Assembly (NCBI GenBank): GCA_049601975.1 | Contig: JBMYRC010000006.1 | Span: 1 to 64,000 of the forward strand | Length of the DNA: 64,000 bases | Reading direction: 5' to 3' | Origin: UBA6544 sp049601975 | GTDB lineage: Bacteria > Pseudomonadota > Alphaproteobacteria > UBA8366 | Shown here: positions 1 through 8,822 of the stretch, one piece after another | Layout: every line of letters starts with the position of its first letter | Numbering within the stretch: the first letter of the stretch is position 1 | The notes under the pieces: model-generated | What the model was told of the DNA's origin: nothing | The model's input: the letters and a program-made list of their open reading frames with translations, nothing else | The model's database searches: none | Translations under genes and position numbers: made by a program

Positions 1-426
1 GGAAAGCGCGGACGCGGGACGGCGGGCAAAGTGGCTGTCTTCGGCTTGCTGAAGCAAGGTGGGAAAGCCTACACGGCGATCGTCCCGAACGCCAAGACAG
101 AAACGCTTCTTCCCATCATTAAGGAAACAGTGGAACCACACAGCATCGTCTACACGGACACATTCAGGTCTTAAAATGCGCTCGATGTATCCGACTTCCA
201 CCACCGCGGCATCAATCACTCAAAGCTCTTCGCCGACAATCAAAACCACATCAACGGGATCGAGAACTTCTGGAACCAAGCGAAGCGGCACATGCGCAAG
301 TACAACGGCATTAAATCCGACAATTTCTGCTGGTTCCTGAAGGAATGTGAATGGCGCTTCAACGGAGGCAGCCATGCCAACCTCCTAAAACAGCTCAAAT
401 CATGGTATAAACACTCCAAAAAATAA
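1..426 (+). pseudogene. IS1595/ISXO2-like transposase, 3' part, with internal stop
   Basis: Reading frame 1 from the window edge to a TAA at 424-426 gives the C-terminal part of a DDE transposase of the IS1595 (ISXO2) type: the segments VAVFGLLKQGGKAY, SIVYTD, LDVSDFHHRGINHS and NHINGIENFWNQAKRHMRKY are characteristic of the family's catalytic core and end. The frame is broken by TAA at 172-174, where relatives normally have Tyr (context RS-stop-NALD), so a single substitution has inactivated it. The 5' part lies outside the window. No start codon is visible and no function is expected. Family call from memory of its motifs; the stop is seen directly. Confidence 0.85.
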
Positions 427-430
427 CTCT

Positions 431-446
431 TAGCTACTTCAGCCCC
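431..446. repeat. Possible right terminal inverted repeat of the IS1595-like remnant
   Basis: Just after the transposase stop the sequence ends in TTCAGCCCC; read on the minus strand it starts GGGGCTGAAG, which resembles the GGGGCT-type ends of IS1595-family elements. The left end is outside the window, so the pairing cannot be tested here. Confidence 0.4.
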
Positions 447-843
447 TAATTTTTGCCCGGAAACTTAAACTCGGCCCTAATCAGAATCGGTAAAATTCAA
501 AGGATAATTGCGTTAAATTCGCCTAAACTAAAATGTTGAACGTGGTATTTTTGCCTACTCGCGAAATATTCGCTTCGACCAACTTATCCCGCATTTATTT
601 TCGGGGCCCTTTAAGAATTGCTTAGATAGCAGCATTTGAATGCCGATCTGGACGTTAACGGATGGTAGGGTGGTTGAAACCTTTCAAAGCAGTCGTCGCT
701 CGAATTTGGCAAAGGGGTACCCAAACCCATGAAGCAATGTTATAGAAATAATTCTTCTAAATTATCCATACGTTAGAATCCACCTATCGTTTAAACGCGT
801 TGAAATTTAAAGGTCAAAGCTAAGACAGGAGAGCGATATAAAT
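447..843. other. A+T-rich gene-free stretch upstream of the yjfI-like operon
   Basis: About 400 bases without a convincing reading frame, clearly richer in A+T than most of the window. It must hold the promoter of the three-gene operon starting at 844. I looked for a sigma-54 site (GG-N10-GC), which drives pspA in enterobacteria, and did not find a convincing one; several AT-rich hexamers near 740-790 could serve as -10 elements but none is decisive. Confidence 0.5.
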
Positions 844-1287
844 ATGGAAAACGACTCAAAACCTTGGACCATTGAAACCTTGAAGACTGCTATCGAGGCT
901 CACGGCTCACTTTTGCCGGGTGAATTTAGCTGTCAAATTAGCCAAGGAGCAAGTTCCGTTTTAGAGGTCGGAGTTGAGGCAGCAGGTGATGTGCAGCTAT
1001 ACGTTGCGATACAAGAGGCGCAAATCATTACCACTACCGTTCTCTGGCCACGTGCCGCTCAGGATGACCCAGCGGCCTTTGAAGCCATGATGCTGCGATC
1101 ACACAAAATTCATTTACCTCTTTGCGCATTATCCATTGATACAATAAATGGTGAAGAATATTATGAACTGTTTGGATCAATGTCCGCGCAATCTAAGCTC
1201 GAATCTGTAATCGCAGAATTCCGCGCGATAGCAACAAGCGTAATTGACTTGGCTCAGGACTTAGGTCCGCGAGCTCAGGCAAGCTAA
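844..1287 (+). CDS. YjfI-like protein (DUF2170 family)
   Basis: A 147-residue soluble protein without signal peptide or membrane segment. The C-terminal half (LPLCALSIDTINGEEYYELFGSMS followed by an amphipathic helix rich in Ala/Ile) resembles the DUF2170 family, of which E. coli YjfI is the known member. Function unknown; in E. coli yjfI heads a stress-type operon with yjfJ (PspA family) and yjfC (glutathionylspermidine synthase-like), the same three partners that follow here. AGGAG lies about 10 bases before the ATG. The next gene starts 25 bases downstream, so an operon is likely. Codon use and A+T content differ from the catabolic genes to the right, suggesting transfer as a cassette. Family assignment is by recall and gene context. 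Confidence 0.65.
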   Translation: MENDSKPWTIETLKTAIEAHGSLLPGEFSCQISQGASSVLEVGVEAAGDVQLYVAIQEAQIITTTVLWPRAAQDDPAAFEAMMLRSHKIHLPLCALSIDTINGEEYYELFGSMSAQSKLESVIAEFRAIATSVIDLAQDLGPRAQAS

Positions 1288-1312
1288 ACCCTAATAATCC
1301 GGAGAACAAACC

Positions 1313-1984
1313 ATGGGTGTCTGGAATAGTTTATTCACAGCCGTAAAAGGACATGTTAACGAAGCTGCTGAAGCAGTCGAAGATAAACAATTAATGACCA
1401 TAATGGACCAGCAAATTCGAGAGGCGAATGAAGCTATCGGTAAGGCGCGGGATGAACGGGCTCGAATGGCTGGTAACCGTAAGGTCAAGGAAAATTCTAT
1501 TAATGAACTCGATACAGAGATCGAGCGTCTTACTGATGGCGCTAAAAATGCTAAAGCAAGCGGCGATATGGACCTTGCGCGCGAGGCAGTACAACGCATC
1601 GTGAAACTTAATGAACAACGTGACGCTGACCAAAAGCTTTACGATCAATATAAGCTTAACGAGGAGCGGATGGAAGCTTCGATACGACAGTCTGCGTCTA
1701 AAATTGAAAATTTAAACCGCCAGGTTGAAAGTGCTAAAGCAAACGAAGCTTTAATAGCTGCCCAACAAGCGGCTTCGACGAGTTCCTCTGCTTCAAATAG
1801 CAAACTTTCTGGTGCAATTGATAGCTTGGAACGATTAGAAAAACGTCAGGCTGCACAGGCTGCAGCTTTAGAGGCCGCGGACGAACTAGCTGCCGAAGAA
1901 TCTGGAGCAGATTTAGACGCGCGTCTCTCTAAATTGACTGGAAATGGTGAAAAGTCTGTCGATGACCTTTTGGCAAACCTATGA
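1313..1984 (+). CDS. PspA/IM30 family protein (YjfJ-like)
   Basis: A 223-residue, almost entirely helical and charged protein that fits the PspA/IM30 (ESCRT-III-like) family: it opens MGVWNSLFTAVKGHVNEAAE, continues with a long coiled-coil region (roughly residues 25-150) with repeated E/K/R/Q heptads, has an Ala/Ser-rich linker (about 150-165), and ends in an acidic amphipathic helix closing LDDLLANL-like (VDDLLANL). Family members bind and stabilise stressed inner membranes. GGAG stands 9 bases before the ATG. It sits between a YjfI-like gene and an ATP-grasp ligase, which indicates the YjfJ subgroup rather than the sigma-54-controlled pspABC system; no pspB, pspC or pspF is present here. 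Confidence 0.85.
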   Translation: MGVWNSLFTAVKGHVNEAAEAVEDKQLMTIMDQQIREANEAIGKARDERARMAGNRKVKENSINELDTEIERLTDGAKNAKASGDMDLAREAVQRIVKLNEQRDADQKLYDQYKLNEERMEASIRQSASKIENLNRQVESAKANEALIAAQQAASTSSSASNSKLSGAIDSLERLEKRQAAQAAALEAADELAAEESGADLDARLSKLTGNGEKSVDDLLANL

Positions 1985-2005
1985 ATTAATTTCTCAACAA
2001 ACAGT

Positions 2006-3166
2006 ATGAAACGGATAAAGCTTGCTGAAAGGCCGGATTGGAAAAAACAGGCCGAAAGTCTAGGATTCGGTTTCCATACCATGTATGGAAAGCCTTACTG
2101 GGATGAAACCCGAGCATACATATTCACTCTCGATCAAATTGAGCGAGGATTAGAGGATCCCGCAACAGAGCTAAACGCCATGTGTTTGGACGCGGTAGAC
2201 TTTGTCATTCACCGAGAGGAATGGCTCGAGAAATTGGCTATTCCAGAGAAATACTGGGATTATATTAAAAATTCGTGGACCGAAGCAGCACCATCACTCT
2301 ATGGACGCTTTGATTTTGCGTACGATGGTATCAATCCGGTAAAATTATTAGAATTTAATGCAGACACTCCAACTTCACTGTATGAGACCGGTTTTTTTCA
2401 ATGGAATTGGTTGGAAGAGCAAAAAGCTCGTGGCGTCGTCCATACCGACGCAGATCAATTTAACATAGTCCAAGATAAATTAATCGAACGACTAGCTGTA
2501 ATATTTGACGAAGGTTGTCACCTTCACTTCGCCTGCTGCAAAGACACCGACGAGGACAGGGCAACAGTCCGATACATTGAGGACTGTGCTGCACAGTCGG
2601 GCTTGTTAAATCATTTCGTCTACATTGAAGATATTGGTATCGATAAGACTGGTCAATTGGTAGATAAAGATGGGTTTGTGATAGACAACCTCTTCAAGCT
2701 TTACCCTTATGAGGATATGTTTCGGGAACCTTTTGGTCCAAGCTTGATTAATTCAAAGGTCACTCTTCTCGAGCCCCCTTGGAAGGCACTTCTATCTAAC
2801 AAAGGATTGTTGCCACTTCTTTGGTCACTTTACCCAAACCATCCTTATCTTTTACCCACATTCTTTGAGGAAGAGGTGGACGCAGATTTTATTAATGGCC
2901 CGCACGTGATCAAACCATTATTTAGTCGCGAAGGTGCGAACATAGAAGTGAGGATCCCTGGTCAAAAGACTATAATAGAAGAAGGTCCTTACGGTGAAGA
3001 GGGGCGTGTCGTTCAAGCATACAATCCACTACCACAATTCGATGATGATTATGCTGTAATAGGTGCTTGGATTATTGGCTCAGAAGCTGCGGGAATTGGA
3101 ATTCGTGAAGACAAGTCATTAGTAACTAAAGATCTATCGCGTTTTGTACCTCACCTTATTTATTGA
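2006..3166 (+). CDS. Glutathionylspermidine synthase-like ATP-grasp ligase (YjfC-like)
   Basis: A 386-residue protein of the GSP_synth family: the block YGRFDFAYDG...VKLLEFNADTPTSLYE (about residues 100-130) and the late block HVIKPLFSREGANIEV (about 305-320) are the nucleotide/Mg-binding parts of the C-terminal synthetase domain of glutathionylspermidine synthase. The N-terminal amidase domain of the bifunctional E. coli enzyme is missing, and the length equals that of the single-domain paralogues such as YjfC. These ligases form an amide bond with ATP; the substrate of the stand-alone forms is not settled. Third gene of the yjfI-pspA operon, 21 bases after pspA, with only a weak ribosome-binding site. 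No terminator is evident downstream. Confidence 0.85.
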   Translation: MKRIKLAERPDWKKQAESLGFGFHTMYGKPYWDETRAYIFTLDQIERGLEDPATELNAMCLDAVDFVIHREEWLEKLAIPEKYWDYIKNSWTEAAPSLYGRFDFAYDGINPVKLLEFNADTPTSLYETGFFQWNWLEEQKARGVVHTDADQFNIVQDKLIERLAVIFDEGCHLHFACCKDTDEDRATVRYIEDCAAQSGLLNHFVYIEDIGIDKTGQLVDKDGFVIDNLFKLYPYEDMFREPFGPSLINSKVTLLEPPWKALLSNKGLLPLLWSLYPNHPYLLPTFFEEEVDADFINGPHVIKPLFSREGANIEVRIPGQKTIIEEGPYGEEGRVVQAYNPLPQFDDDYAVIGAWIIGSEAAGIGIREDKSLVTKDLSRFVPHLIY

Positions 3167-3375
3167 TTAATCAAGTATTATTATCGTTGTAGATATAGAT
3201 TCATATTATTTAAAATTAGAACAGTCTTGAGATATTGACATAGCATTTATTTGTTTCTGAAAATTTAACAAGAAAAAATTACAAAAATGACCTACTCCCC
3301 GGAATTCTGACACTGACTTTGGTCGGCCCTCACTGAATTGGCCCACCGCTTATGATAGGAGACGAAGGATCTAAG

Positions 3376-3590
3376 ATGGCAACGAAACGACACAAACTGG
3401 AAGAGATTGTCGCGAAACTGCGTTAGGTAGATGTGCTGGTGGGCCAAGGTCAGTCTCGGGTTGACGCTATTCACCAAGTCCAGATTACGGAACAGACATA
3501 TTATTGCTGGCGCAAGCGGCAGGTGGCATGGGGACGGATCAACTCAAAGAGTTGAAACGGCTGCAGAAGGAGAACGAACGCCTTCGCAAT
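3376..3590 (+). pseudogene. IS3-family transposase OrfA remnant
   Basis: From ATG 3376 the frame reads MATKRHKLEEIVAKLR and then TAG at 3424-3426; beyond the stop the same frame continues VDVLVGQGQ...QVQITEQTYYCWRKR, and after a frame change near 3525 the third frame continues MGTDQLKELKRLQKENERLR. Pieced together this is the helix-turn-helix and coiled-coil end of an IS3-type OrfA. One stop and one frameshift make it non-functional, and OrfB is absent. The remnant runs straight into a decayed hydrolase gene, so the element probably inserted near or recombined with that gene. Confidence 0.8.
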
Positions 3591-4304
3591 TGGCCAGTGG
3601 GGCGCCTGGGTTTCGGACGATACGCTGTAGCCCTCTCTCGACGAGACGGAGGCGCTACAGGAAGCGATGTATCCCTCCGCCCTACGCCTCGCACAGAGCC
3701 CTGGCGGCGAAGCTCGAATTATGTTCGAGAACGCGGCCCAAGGCCAGCAATTCTCTTGGAACACGGATCTCGACTACAGCGCGTTTTGGAAACTGCTAAT
3801 CCTGCGCTGCGACACACGGTCAAAAACCTTTACGGCAAGGCGGGCGGGGATCTGGCTGGCGACCTAGAGCGGTTGGCTAAGACGCGCCGCATCGCAGCCC
3901 GCCCCCATGCGCTTGACTTCTGGGCGGCCCCAGGGCGCAACACAGTCGGCCGCCCGAAAATCCCGGTGATGCGCCTACACATGATCGGTGACTATCAAAT
4001 CCCCTACACGCTCATGCTGGGTTATATGGAAGAGGTACGGAAGAACAGTTGCGAGAAGCTGGTGCGCACCGCGCTGGTACGCTCGACCGGACACTGTAAT
4101 TTCGCCACCGCCGAAAGCGCTGTCGCGATAGAGACAATGCTAGTGCGACTCGAGACGGGAGATTGGCCTGACACCAAACCTGAGGCTCTCAACGCGCGAG
4201 CAATGGCGCTTGATGCGGGCGATAACGCACGTTTCATGGAGCTGTGCGGGTATGAAATGCCACGATTTAACCGAACTTGGGTGCCGGATGAATCCCAAAA
4301 CTGA
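3591..4304 (+). pseudogene. Decayed alpha/beta hydrolase, C-terminal part
   Basis: Frame 1 reads WGAWVSDDTL, stop TAG at 3628-3630, then PSLDETEALQEAMYPSALRL and ENAAQGQQFSWNTDLDYSAFWK; near 3785 the homology jumps to frame 3 and continues NPALRHTVKNLYGKAGGDLA ... VMRLHMIGDYQIPYTLMLGY ... ALVRSTGHCNFATAES ... FNRTWVP to the stop at 4304. The GD and GHC segments are the late Asp and His of an alpha/beta hydrolase triad, in the arrangement of bacterial esterase-like proteins with a long C-terminal tail. The nucleophile half is missing, replaced on the left by the IS3 remnant. At least one stop and one frameshift: not functional. Confidence 0.7.
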
Positions 4305-4442
4305 CATTCCAGACGCTATAGCGATCCGGAATTATAGACTGAGACTAATCGTCGAGGCAGCCGGGGCAGTGCGGAGCTCAGCCTATAGTTCCCGGTTCAC
4401 TTCATGCCCCGGAATAATGAGAATTTGTTCGTATTCTGCGGA

Positions 4443-6158
4443 TTAACGCCCCGCCCGTACCAGTTTCCCCGGCAACGCACCCGTATGCTCGCCATGCTCG
4501 AACACCGTCTCACCGGCCACCATTGTGGCGGTATATCCGTCGACGCCCTGAACCAGCCGCTTCCCGCCCGCCGGCAGATCATTCACCAGATGCGGCGGAT
4601 GAATACGTAACCCCGCGTGGTCGATCACGTTGATGTCTGCGCGTAGGCCCGGCACCAGACGACCCCGATCCTTAAAACCGCAGAAATCGGCTGTCTCCGC
4701 GGTTTGCGCCTTCACCACTGTCTCGACTGGGAGGCCTGGGCCGCGCGAGCGGTCGCGCGCCCAATGAGTCAGCAGGAATGTCGGCATGCTGGCGTCAACA
4801 ACCGAGCCGCAATGGGCCCCGCCGTCGCTCAAACCCGACAGGGTCGCCGGGTCGATCAACATTTCCCGCACGTCGGACAGATCGCCCGCGACATAGTTCG
4901 TGACCGGGCAATACAGGAACCGGTCTAGACCTTCGATGATGTAGTCGTAGGCGACCTCCTCCACGGTGCGGTTGCTATTGGCCGCAATGTTAACCACACA
5001 GCGCTCCTCGGAGGGTTCGTAATCTGCATCGGCGCCGAATGTGTACATCCGATCCCATCGGGTGATGGCACGTACACGGGACGGCGATAGGCGATCCATC
5101 GCCGCATCCGACATTTCCGCCTTTAGGATGCGCTCCCGTACGGCGGGATCGCGCATCCGCGCGAGGCGATCTTCCGCCGACAACGACCGGAGTTCTTGAA
5201 AGGCCGCATTGGCAGAGAACGGCGTGAGCGTCGCGCCGACACCGAGCAGCACGCCGACCGGGCGGCAGGCCACTTGCCCCGAGAGCGCTGCCCCCGTTGC
5301 CCGCGCCTTATGAATACCGGATATCAGGCGTTGCCAGCGCGTTGGGTCACTGATGTTCTGGGTAATCAGGAACCAGACCGGGCGTCCCGTCTTGCGCGCC
5401 AAATCCGTAAGCCAAGCCATCTCGGCATCCTCATTCTCAAATTCAGTGTTGATGCCGAAAGCGCCGTGATCAAAACCGGCAAGGGCGGAGCCGATCCCCA
5501 TCATCTCGTCGACCTCGGAATAGCGGCTCGGCACGAAACCGCCCGACAGCGTCTTATGTGAGTTGGTGAGCGAAGTCGTGAATCCGAACGCCCCAGCCGC
5601 AAGCGCTTCCTCGGTCAGCGCCTTCATCGCGGCGATGTCTTCCGCGGTGGCGGGCTCCAAATTGATCGCCCTCTCCCCCATTACATAGACGCGGAGCGGC
5701 AAATGGCCAAGTTGTGCGCCAATATCGATAGTACGTGGCTGGCGCTCCAAGGCGTCAAGGAATTCGGGGAAACTCTCCCAATCATAGGTCACACCCTCCT
5801 CAAGCGCAGTGCCGGGGATTTCCTCAATCGCCTCCATCAGGTCGATCAGCTCCCGGTGATGCTCTGGCTTGACCGGTGCGAAGCCGACCCCGCAGTTACC
5901 AAACACTGTCGTGGTGACGCCGTGCCAGGAGGACGGTGCCAGGATCGGGTCCCAAGTCGCCTGCCCGTCGTAATGAGTGTGCAAATCGACCCAGCCTGGA
6001 GAGACAAGCTGACCGTCTGCATCAATCTCACGCTTCCCCGGCCCGGCCTTACCGCCAACCTCGACAATCTTGCCGTCTTCAATCGCAATATCGCCCGTAT
6101 AGGGTGCGTTGCCGTTGCCGTCGACAATGCTTCCGCCGCGTATGACCGTATCATGCAT
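4443..6158 (-). CDS. Amidohydrolase of the D-aminoacylase / N-acyl-D-amino-acid deacylase family
   Basis: Zinc-dependent amidohydrolase (amidohydrolase-3 type), 571 residues from ATG 6158, chosen because GGGAGAG stands about 5 bases upstream; a TTG at 6173 in the same frame is less likely. It begins HDTVIRGGSIVDGNGN, has the first metal motif HTHYDGQ near residue 65, the NCGVGFAP segment, and the late SDGGAHCG segment holding the catalytic Asp. Family members hydrolyse N-acyl-D-amino acids, D-hydantoins or related amides; cytoplasmic, no signal peptide. The exact substrate cannot be read from the sequence. It stands alone, divergent from the Tag gene, so D-amino-acid salvage is only a guess. 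Confidence 0.85.
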   Translation of the reverse strand: MHDTVIRGGSIVDGNGNAPYTGDIAIEDGKIVEVGGKAGPGKREIDADGQLVSPGWVDLHTHYDGQATWDPILAPSSWHGVTTTVFGNCGVGFAPVKPEHHRELIDLMEAIEEIPGTALEEGVTYDWESFPEFLDALERQPRTIDIGAQLGHLPLRVYVMGERAINLEPATAEDIAAMKALTEEALAAGAFGFTTSLTNSHKTLSGGFVPSRYSEVDEMMGIGSALAGFDHGAFGINTEFENEDAEMAWLTDLARKTGRPVWFLITQNISDPTRWQRLISGIHKARATGAALSGQVACRPVGVLLGVGATLTPFSANAAFQELRSLSAEDRLARMRDPAVRERILKAEMSDAAMDRLSPSRVRAITRWDRMYTFGADADYEPSEERCVVNIAANSNRTVEEVAYDYIIEGLDRFLYCPVTNYVAGDLSDVREMLIDPATLSGLSDGGAHCGSVVDASMPTFLLTHWARDRSRGPGLPVETVVKAQTAETADFCGFKDRGRLVPGLRADINVIDHAGLRIHPPHLVNDLPAGGKRLVQGVDGYTATMVAGETVFEHGEHTGALPGKLVRAGR

Positions 6159-6330
6159 CGCATTCTCTCCCAAAAATCCAGCCGAGGCCCCAAGCGCGAG
6201 GCGTTATCAGAAATCTATGGCGGACGCGAAGAAGGCAATAGCGCGGCTAGTCATCCAAACACGAGAAGACATCTCGCACACCTCTCGCGAATTCCATAAA
6301 CTGGCGCCGCAATTCAATGGAGTCCCATCA

Positions 6331-6942
6331 ATGCCCGAAGCAATCCCCGGCCCGGACGGCCAAAGGCGCTGCAGCTGGTGTATCGTTACGCCGGAATACG
6401 TCCGCTATCACGATACTGAATGGGGCTTCCCCGTCGTGGATGACCAACGCTTGTTCGAGAAAATTTGCCTCGAGGGATTTCAATCCGGCTTGAGCTGGCG
6501 AACGATCCTGACCAAACGCGAAGACTTCCGCCGCGTTTTCCATGGCTTCGATTACAATAAAGTCGCCAAATTCACGGCAAAGGACGTAGAACGCCTTCTC
6601 CAAGACGCCTCCATCATCCGCCATCGTGGCAAGATCGAAGCGACGATCAACAACGCCAAACGCGCCCAGGAAATGATCGCCTCCGAAGGCTCGATCGCAG
6701 CCTATTTCTGGAGCTTTGAGCCAGACCCAGCGACCGTCCCCGCGCCGCAGACAATCACAACTTCGCCCGAATCTATTGCCGTATCAAAAGACCTCAAAAA
6801 ACGCGGCTGGAAGTTCGTCGGCCCCACCACCATCTTCGCTTTCATGCAGGCCATGGGCCTGGTCAACGACCACGTGGACGGCTGTATAACGGACGCAGAA
6901 GTCGCGCGGGTGCGCAAGACGTTTAAGCGACCGGGAACGTAG
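6331..6942 (+). CDS. tag: DNA-3-methyladenine glycosylase I
   Basis: Tag removes 3-methyladenine from alkylated DNA. The 203-residue protein from ATG 6331 shows the family core: RCSWC at residues 13-17, YHDTEWGFP, LFEKICLEGFQSGLSW, and near the end MQAMGLVNDHVDGC; the Cys and His of YHD and NDHVDGC correspond to the zinc-snap ligands of E. coli Tag. The open frame extends upstream to 6109 but that part overlaps the promoter of the divergent amidohydrolase and has no family similarity, so the internal ATG is preferred. It ends directly at the stop of the convergent dehydrogenase gene (no gap). Confidence 0.93.
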   Translation: MPEAIPGPDGQRRCSWCIVTPEYVRYHDTEWGFPVVDDQRLFEKICLEGFQSGLSWRTILTKREDFRRVFHGFDYNKVAKFTAKDVERLLQDASIIRHRGKIEATINNAKRAQEMIASEGSIAAYFWSFEPDPATVPAPQTITTSPESIAVSKDLKKRGWKFVGPTTIFAFMQAMGLVNDHVDGCITDAEVARVRKTFKRPGT

Positions 6943-7851
6943 CTACCTGTCTCGCGGGCCCAACTTTACGCCAATCATATCTTCATACAGCTTTATCAGT
7001 GCACTGCCGTCTTCTTTGTTCATACCCGCCGCCCGGGCCATTTGATAGACCTGCTGCGAGGCAGCGGCCATGAACATTGGCACACCAAGGGCCTTCGCAA
7101 ACGCAGTCTCCAACTCCTGGTCTTTATAGGAAATATCAATAGTACCACCGGCCGAGAAATCACCGCTGAGATAGCGGGGTGCGGCGGCCTGAAAGCTGTA
7201 TGAATTACCCGTACTCACGCCAATGACGTCAATCATCTGTTGCGGATCGAGCCCTGCCTTGGCGCCCAGTGACATCGCCTCGGCGATCACTACCTTGGTC
7301 ACCTGGGTGATCATATTGTTGCAAAGTTTCATGGCCAGGCCATGCCCGATTTCGCCCATATGAAAGACATTCGCCGAGATCGCATCGAAATAAGGTCGGC
7401 AAGCATCAACCACCGACGCGTCTCCACCGACGATGACAGACAAGTCGCCGGACACCGCACGCGGCACGCCACCGCTGACCGGCGCGTCAAGCATCCGTAT
7501 GCCTTTCTCAGCCAGGATATCGTGTAGTTCCTTCACCATGATCGGATCGACGGTGGCGCTGCAAACGAAGGTGTCGCCCTCCTGAGCACCCTCCAAGATT
7601 CCGCCATCCCCGAGAACCACGTCACGGATCTGCGCCGAAGTTTCGACGATGCAGATGACGGTCGACGCTCCTTGCGCTACGCCGGCCGGACCGTTGGCGA
7701 TCCGGGCGCCAAGACCGGCAAAACGTTCGTTTTTGACGGGGTCGATATCGTAGGCAACCATATCGAAGCCGGCTTTCAGCAGATTGGCCGCCATACCGCC
7801 GCCCATCATCCCCATGCCGATAAAGCCGATGGTGTTGTAGCGATCAATCAT
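6943..7851 (-). CDS. 3-hydroxyisobutyrate dehydrogenase-like NAD(P)-dependent oxidoreductase
   Basis: A 302-residue beta-hydroxyacid dehydrogenase: N-terminal Rossmann motif GFIGMGMMGGGMAANLLKAG, substrate loop DAPVSGGVPRAVSGDLSVIV (about residues 120-140) and the catalytic Lys helix MKLCNNMI (about 170). The family oxidises 3-hydroxyisobutyrate, tartronate semialdehyde, 2-hydroxymethylglutarate and similar acids; the substrate here is open. The ATG overlaps the stop of the upstream SDR gene as ATGA (7848-7851), so the two are translationally coupled and probably act in one pathway. Confidence 0.88.
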   Translation of the reverse strand: MIDRYNTIGFIGMGMMGGGMAANLLKAGFDMVAYDIDPVKNERFAGLGARIANGPAGVAQGASTVICIVETSAQIRDVVLGDGGILEGAQEGDTFVCSATVDPIMVKELHDILAEKGIRMLDAPVSGGVPRAVSGDLSVIVGGDASVVDACRPYFDAISANVFHMGEIGHGLAMKLCNNMITQVTKVVIAEAMSLGAKAGLDPQQMIDVIGVSTGNSYSFQAAAPRYLSGDFSAGGTIDISYKDQELETAFAKALGVPMFMAAASQQVYQMARAAGMNKEDGSALIKLYEDMIGVKLGPRDR

Positions 7852-8615
7852 GAGAGACCTCCCGAGACATCAATGGTCAATCCAGTGACGAAATCCGCGT
7901 CACTCGACAACAGGAACGCGATCACCCCCGCCTGATCGCGCGCGGTGGCGATACGCTTCAATGGCACCGCTTCAATTTCCGCAGCTTGGTTTTCAGCACC
8001 GCGCTTCTCCCAATGGGGCATCAAGCGCTCAGTCAAGGTAAGGCTTGGCGCGATCGCATTCACGTTGATGCCATCGGGTCCGAGTTCGAGTGACAGTTTT
8101 CGGGTCAAGGCGATGATGCCCCCCTTGGCCGCCGCGTAAGCGGAACTACTCTTCGCGCTCAGACCCCGCCCGGCAATGGATGCAAGGTTGACGATCTTTC
8201 CGCGCCCCGCCTTTTTCATGATGGGAATGACCGCATTGCTGAACAAAAACGTGGCGTTGAGATTGAAATCGATCAGCTTTTGCCAGTCCCCGAAGCTCAT
8301 CTCGTCGATGGGAACGCTCGGGTTCTCGACAATGGTGCTGCCGCCGACCGCGTTCACCAGCAGGTCGACACTGCCGTATTTGGCTTCGACATCCGCGATC
8401 AGGGCGCGAACCTGAGCCTCGTCCATCGCATTGATGCAACGGCCGTCCACCGAACCGGGAGCATCCGCCAATTCCACCGCCATCTTGTCGAGCCGCTCTT
8501 GGTCGATCTCGACCGCGACGACCGTGGCCCCCTCATTGACTAAAATATCCGCCGTCGCCCGGCCGATCCCCGCGCCGGCTGCGGTAATTACCGCCGTCTT
8601 ACCTTCGAATTTCAT
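7848..8615 (-). CDS. Short-chain dehydrogenase/reductase
   Basis: Classical SDR of 255 residues: cofactor motif AAGAGIGRA near residue 12, NAVGG, active-site Ser in NLASIAGRG, and YAAAKGG with the catalytic Tyr and Lys (about 155-160), ending with the usual TGLTIDVSGG. It starts the two-gene unit with the 3-hydroxyisobutyrate dehydrogenase-like gene (4-base overlap). Likely role: oxidation or reduction of a hydroxy/keto intermediate; the substrate cannot be assigned. The intergenic stretch 8616-8822 lies between it and the divergent MFS gene. Confidence 0.88.
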   Translation of the reverse strand: MKFEGKTAVITAAGAGIGRATADILVNEGATVVAVEIDQERLDKMAVELADAPGSVDGRCINAMDEAQVRALIADVEAKYGSVDLLVNAVGGSTIVENPSVPIDEMSFGDWQKLIDFNLNATFLFSNAVIPIMKKAGRGKIVNLASIAGRGLSAKSSSAYAAAKGGIIALTRKLSLELGPDGINVNAIAPSLTLTERLMPHWEKRGAENQAAEIEAVPLKRIATARDQAGVIAFLLSSDADFVTGLTIDVSGGLS

Positions 8616-8822
8616 GGTTTTTGTTCCCTCATTACGTTTCCAACCAAGGTAGGAGAGGCCCTAATGATCGCAAGTAAGGGAAGGCAAAGCTATACCGCGG
8701 TAAGATCCCGCACAATGCGGTCAACGTCCAATGGAATTGCGACAGCGACGGTACTGTTCCGAGCCGTTTAAAAGAGCCATAGTTTTCGAATGTTCCATGA
8801 CCGCGTTCAAAGTTGATACAAA

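Noticed and set aside
172..174. Transposase internal stop as a recoding event
   Set aside because: It is TAA in a damaged insertion sequence, not TGA, and does not fall on a catalytic cysteine.
447..843. Sigma-54 promoter upstream of the pspA operon
   Set aside because: No GG-N10-GC element with acceptable spacing could be found by eye.
6109..6330. N-terminal extension of the Tag frame
   Set aside because: Overlaps the start and promoter of the divergent amidohydrolase and has no similarity to glycosylases; ATG 6331 fits the family start.
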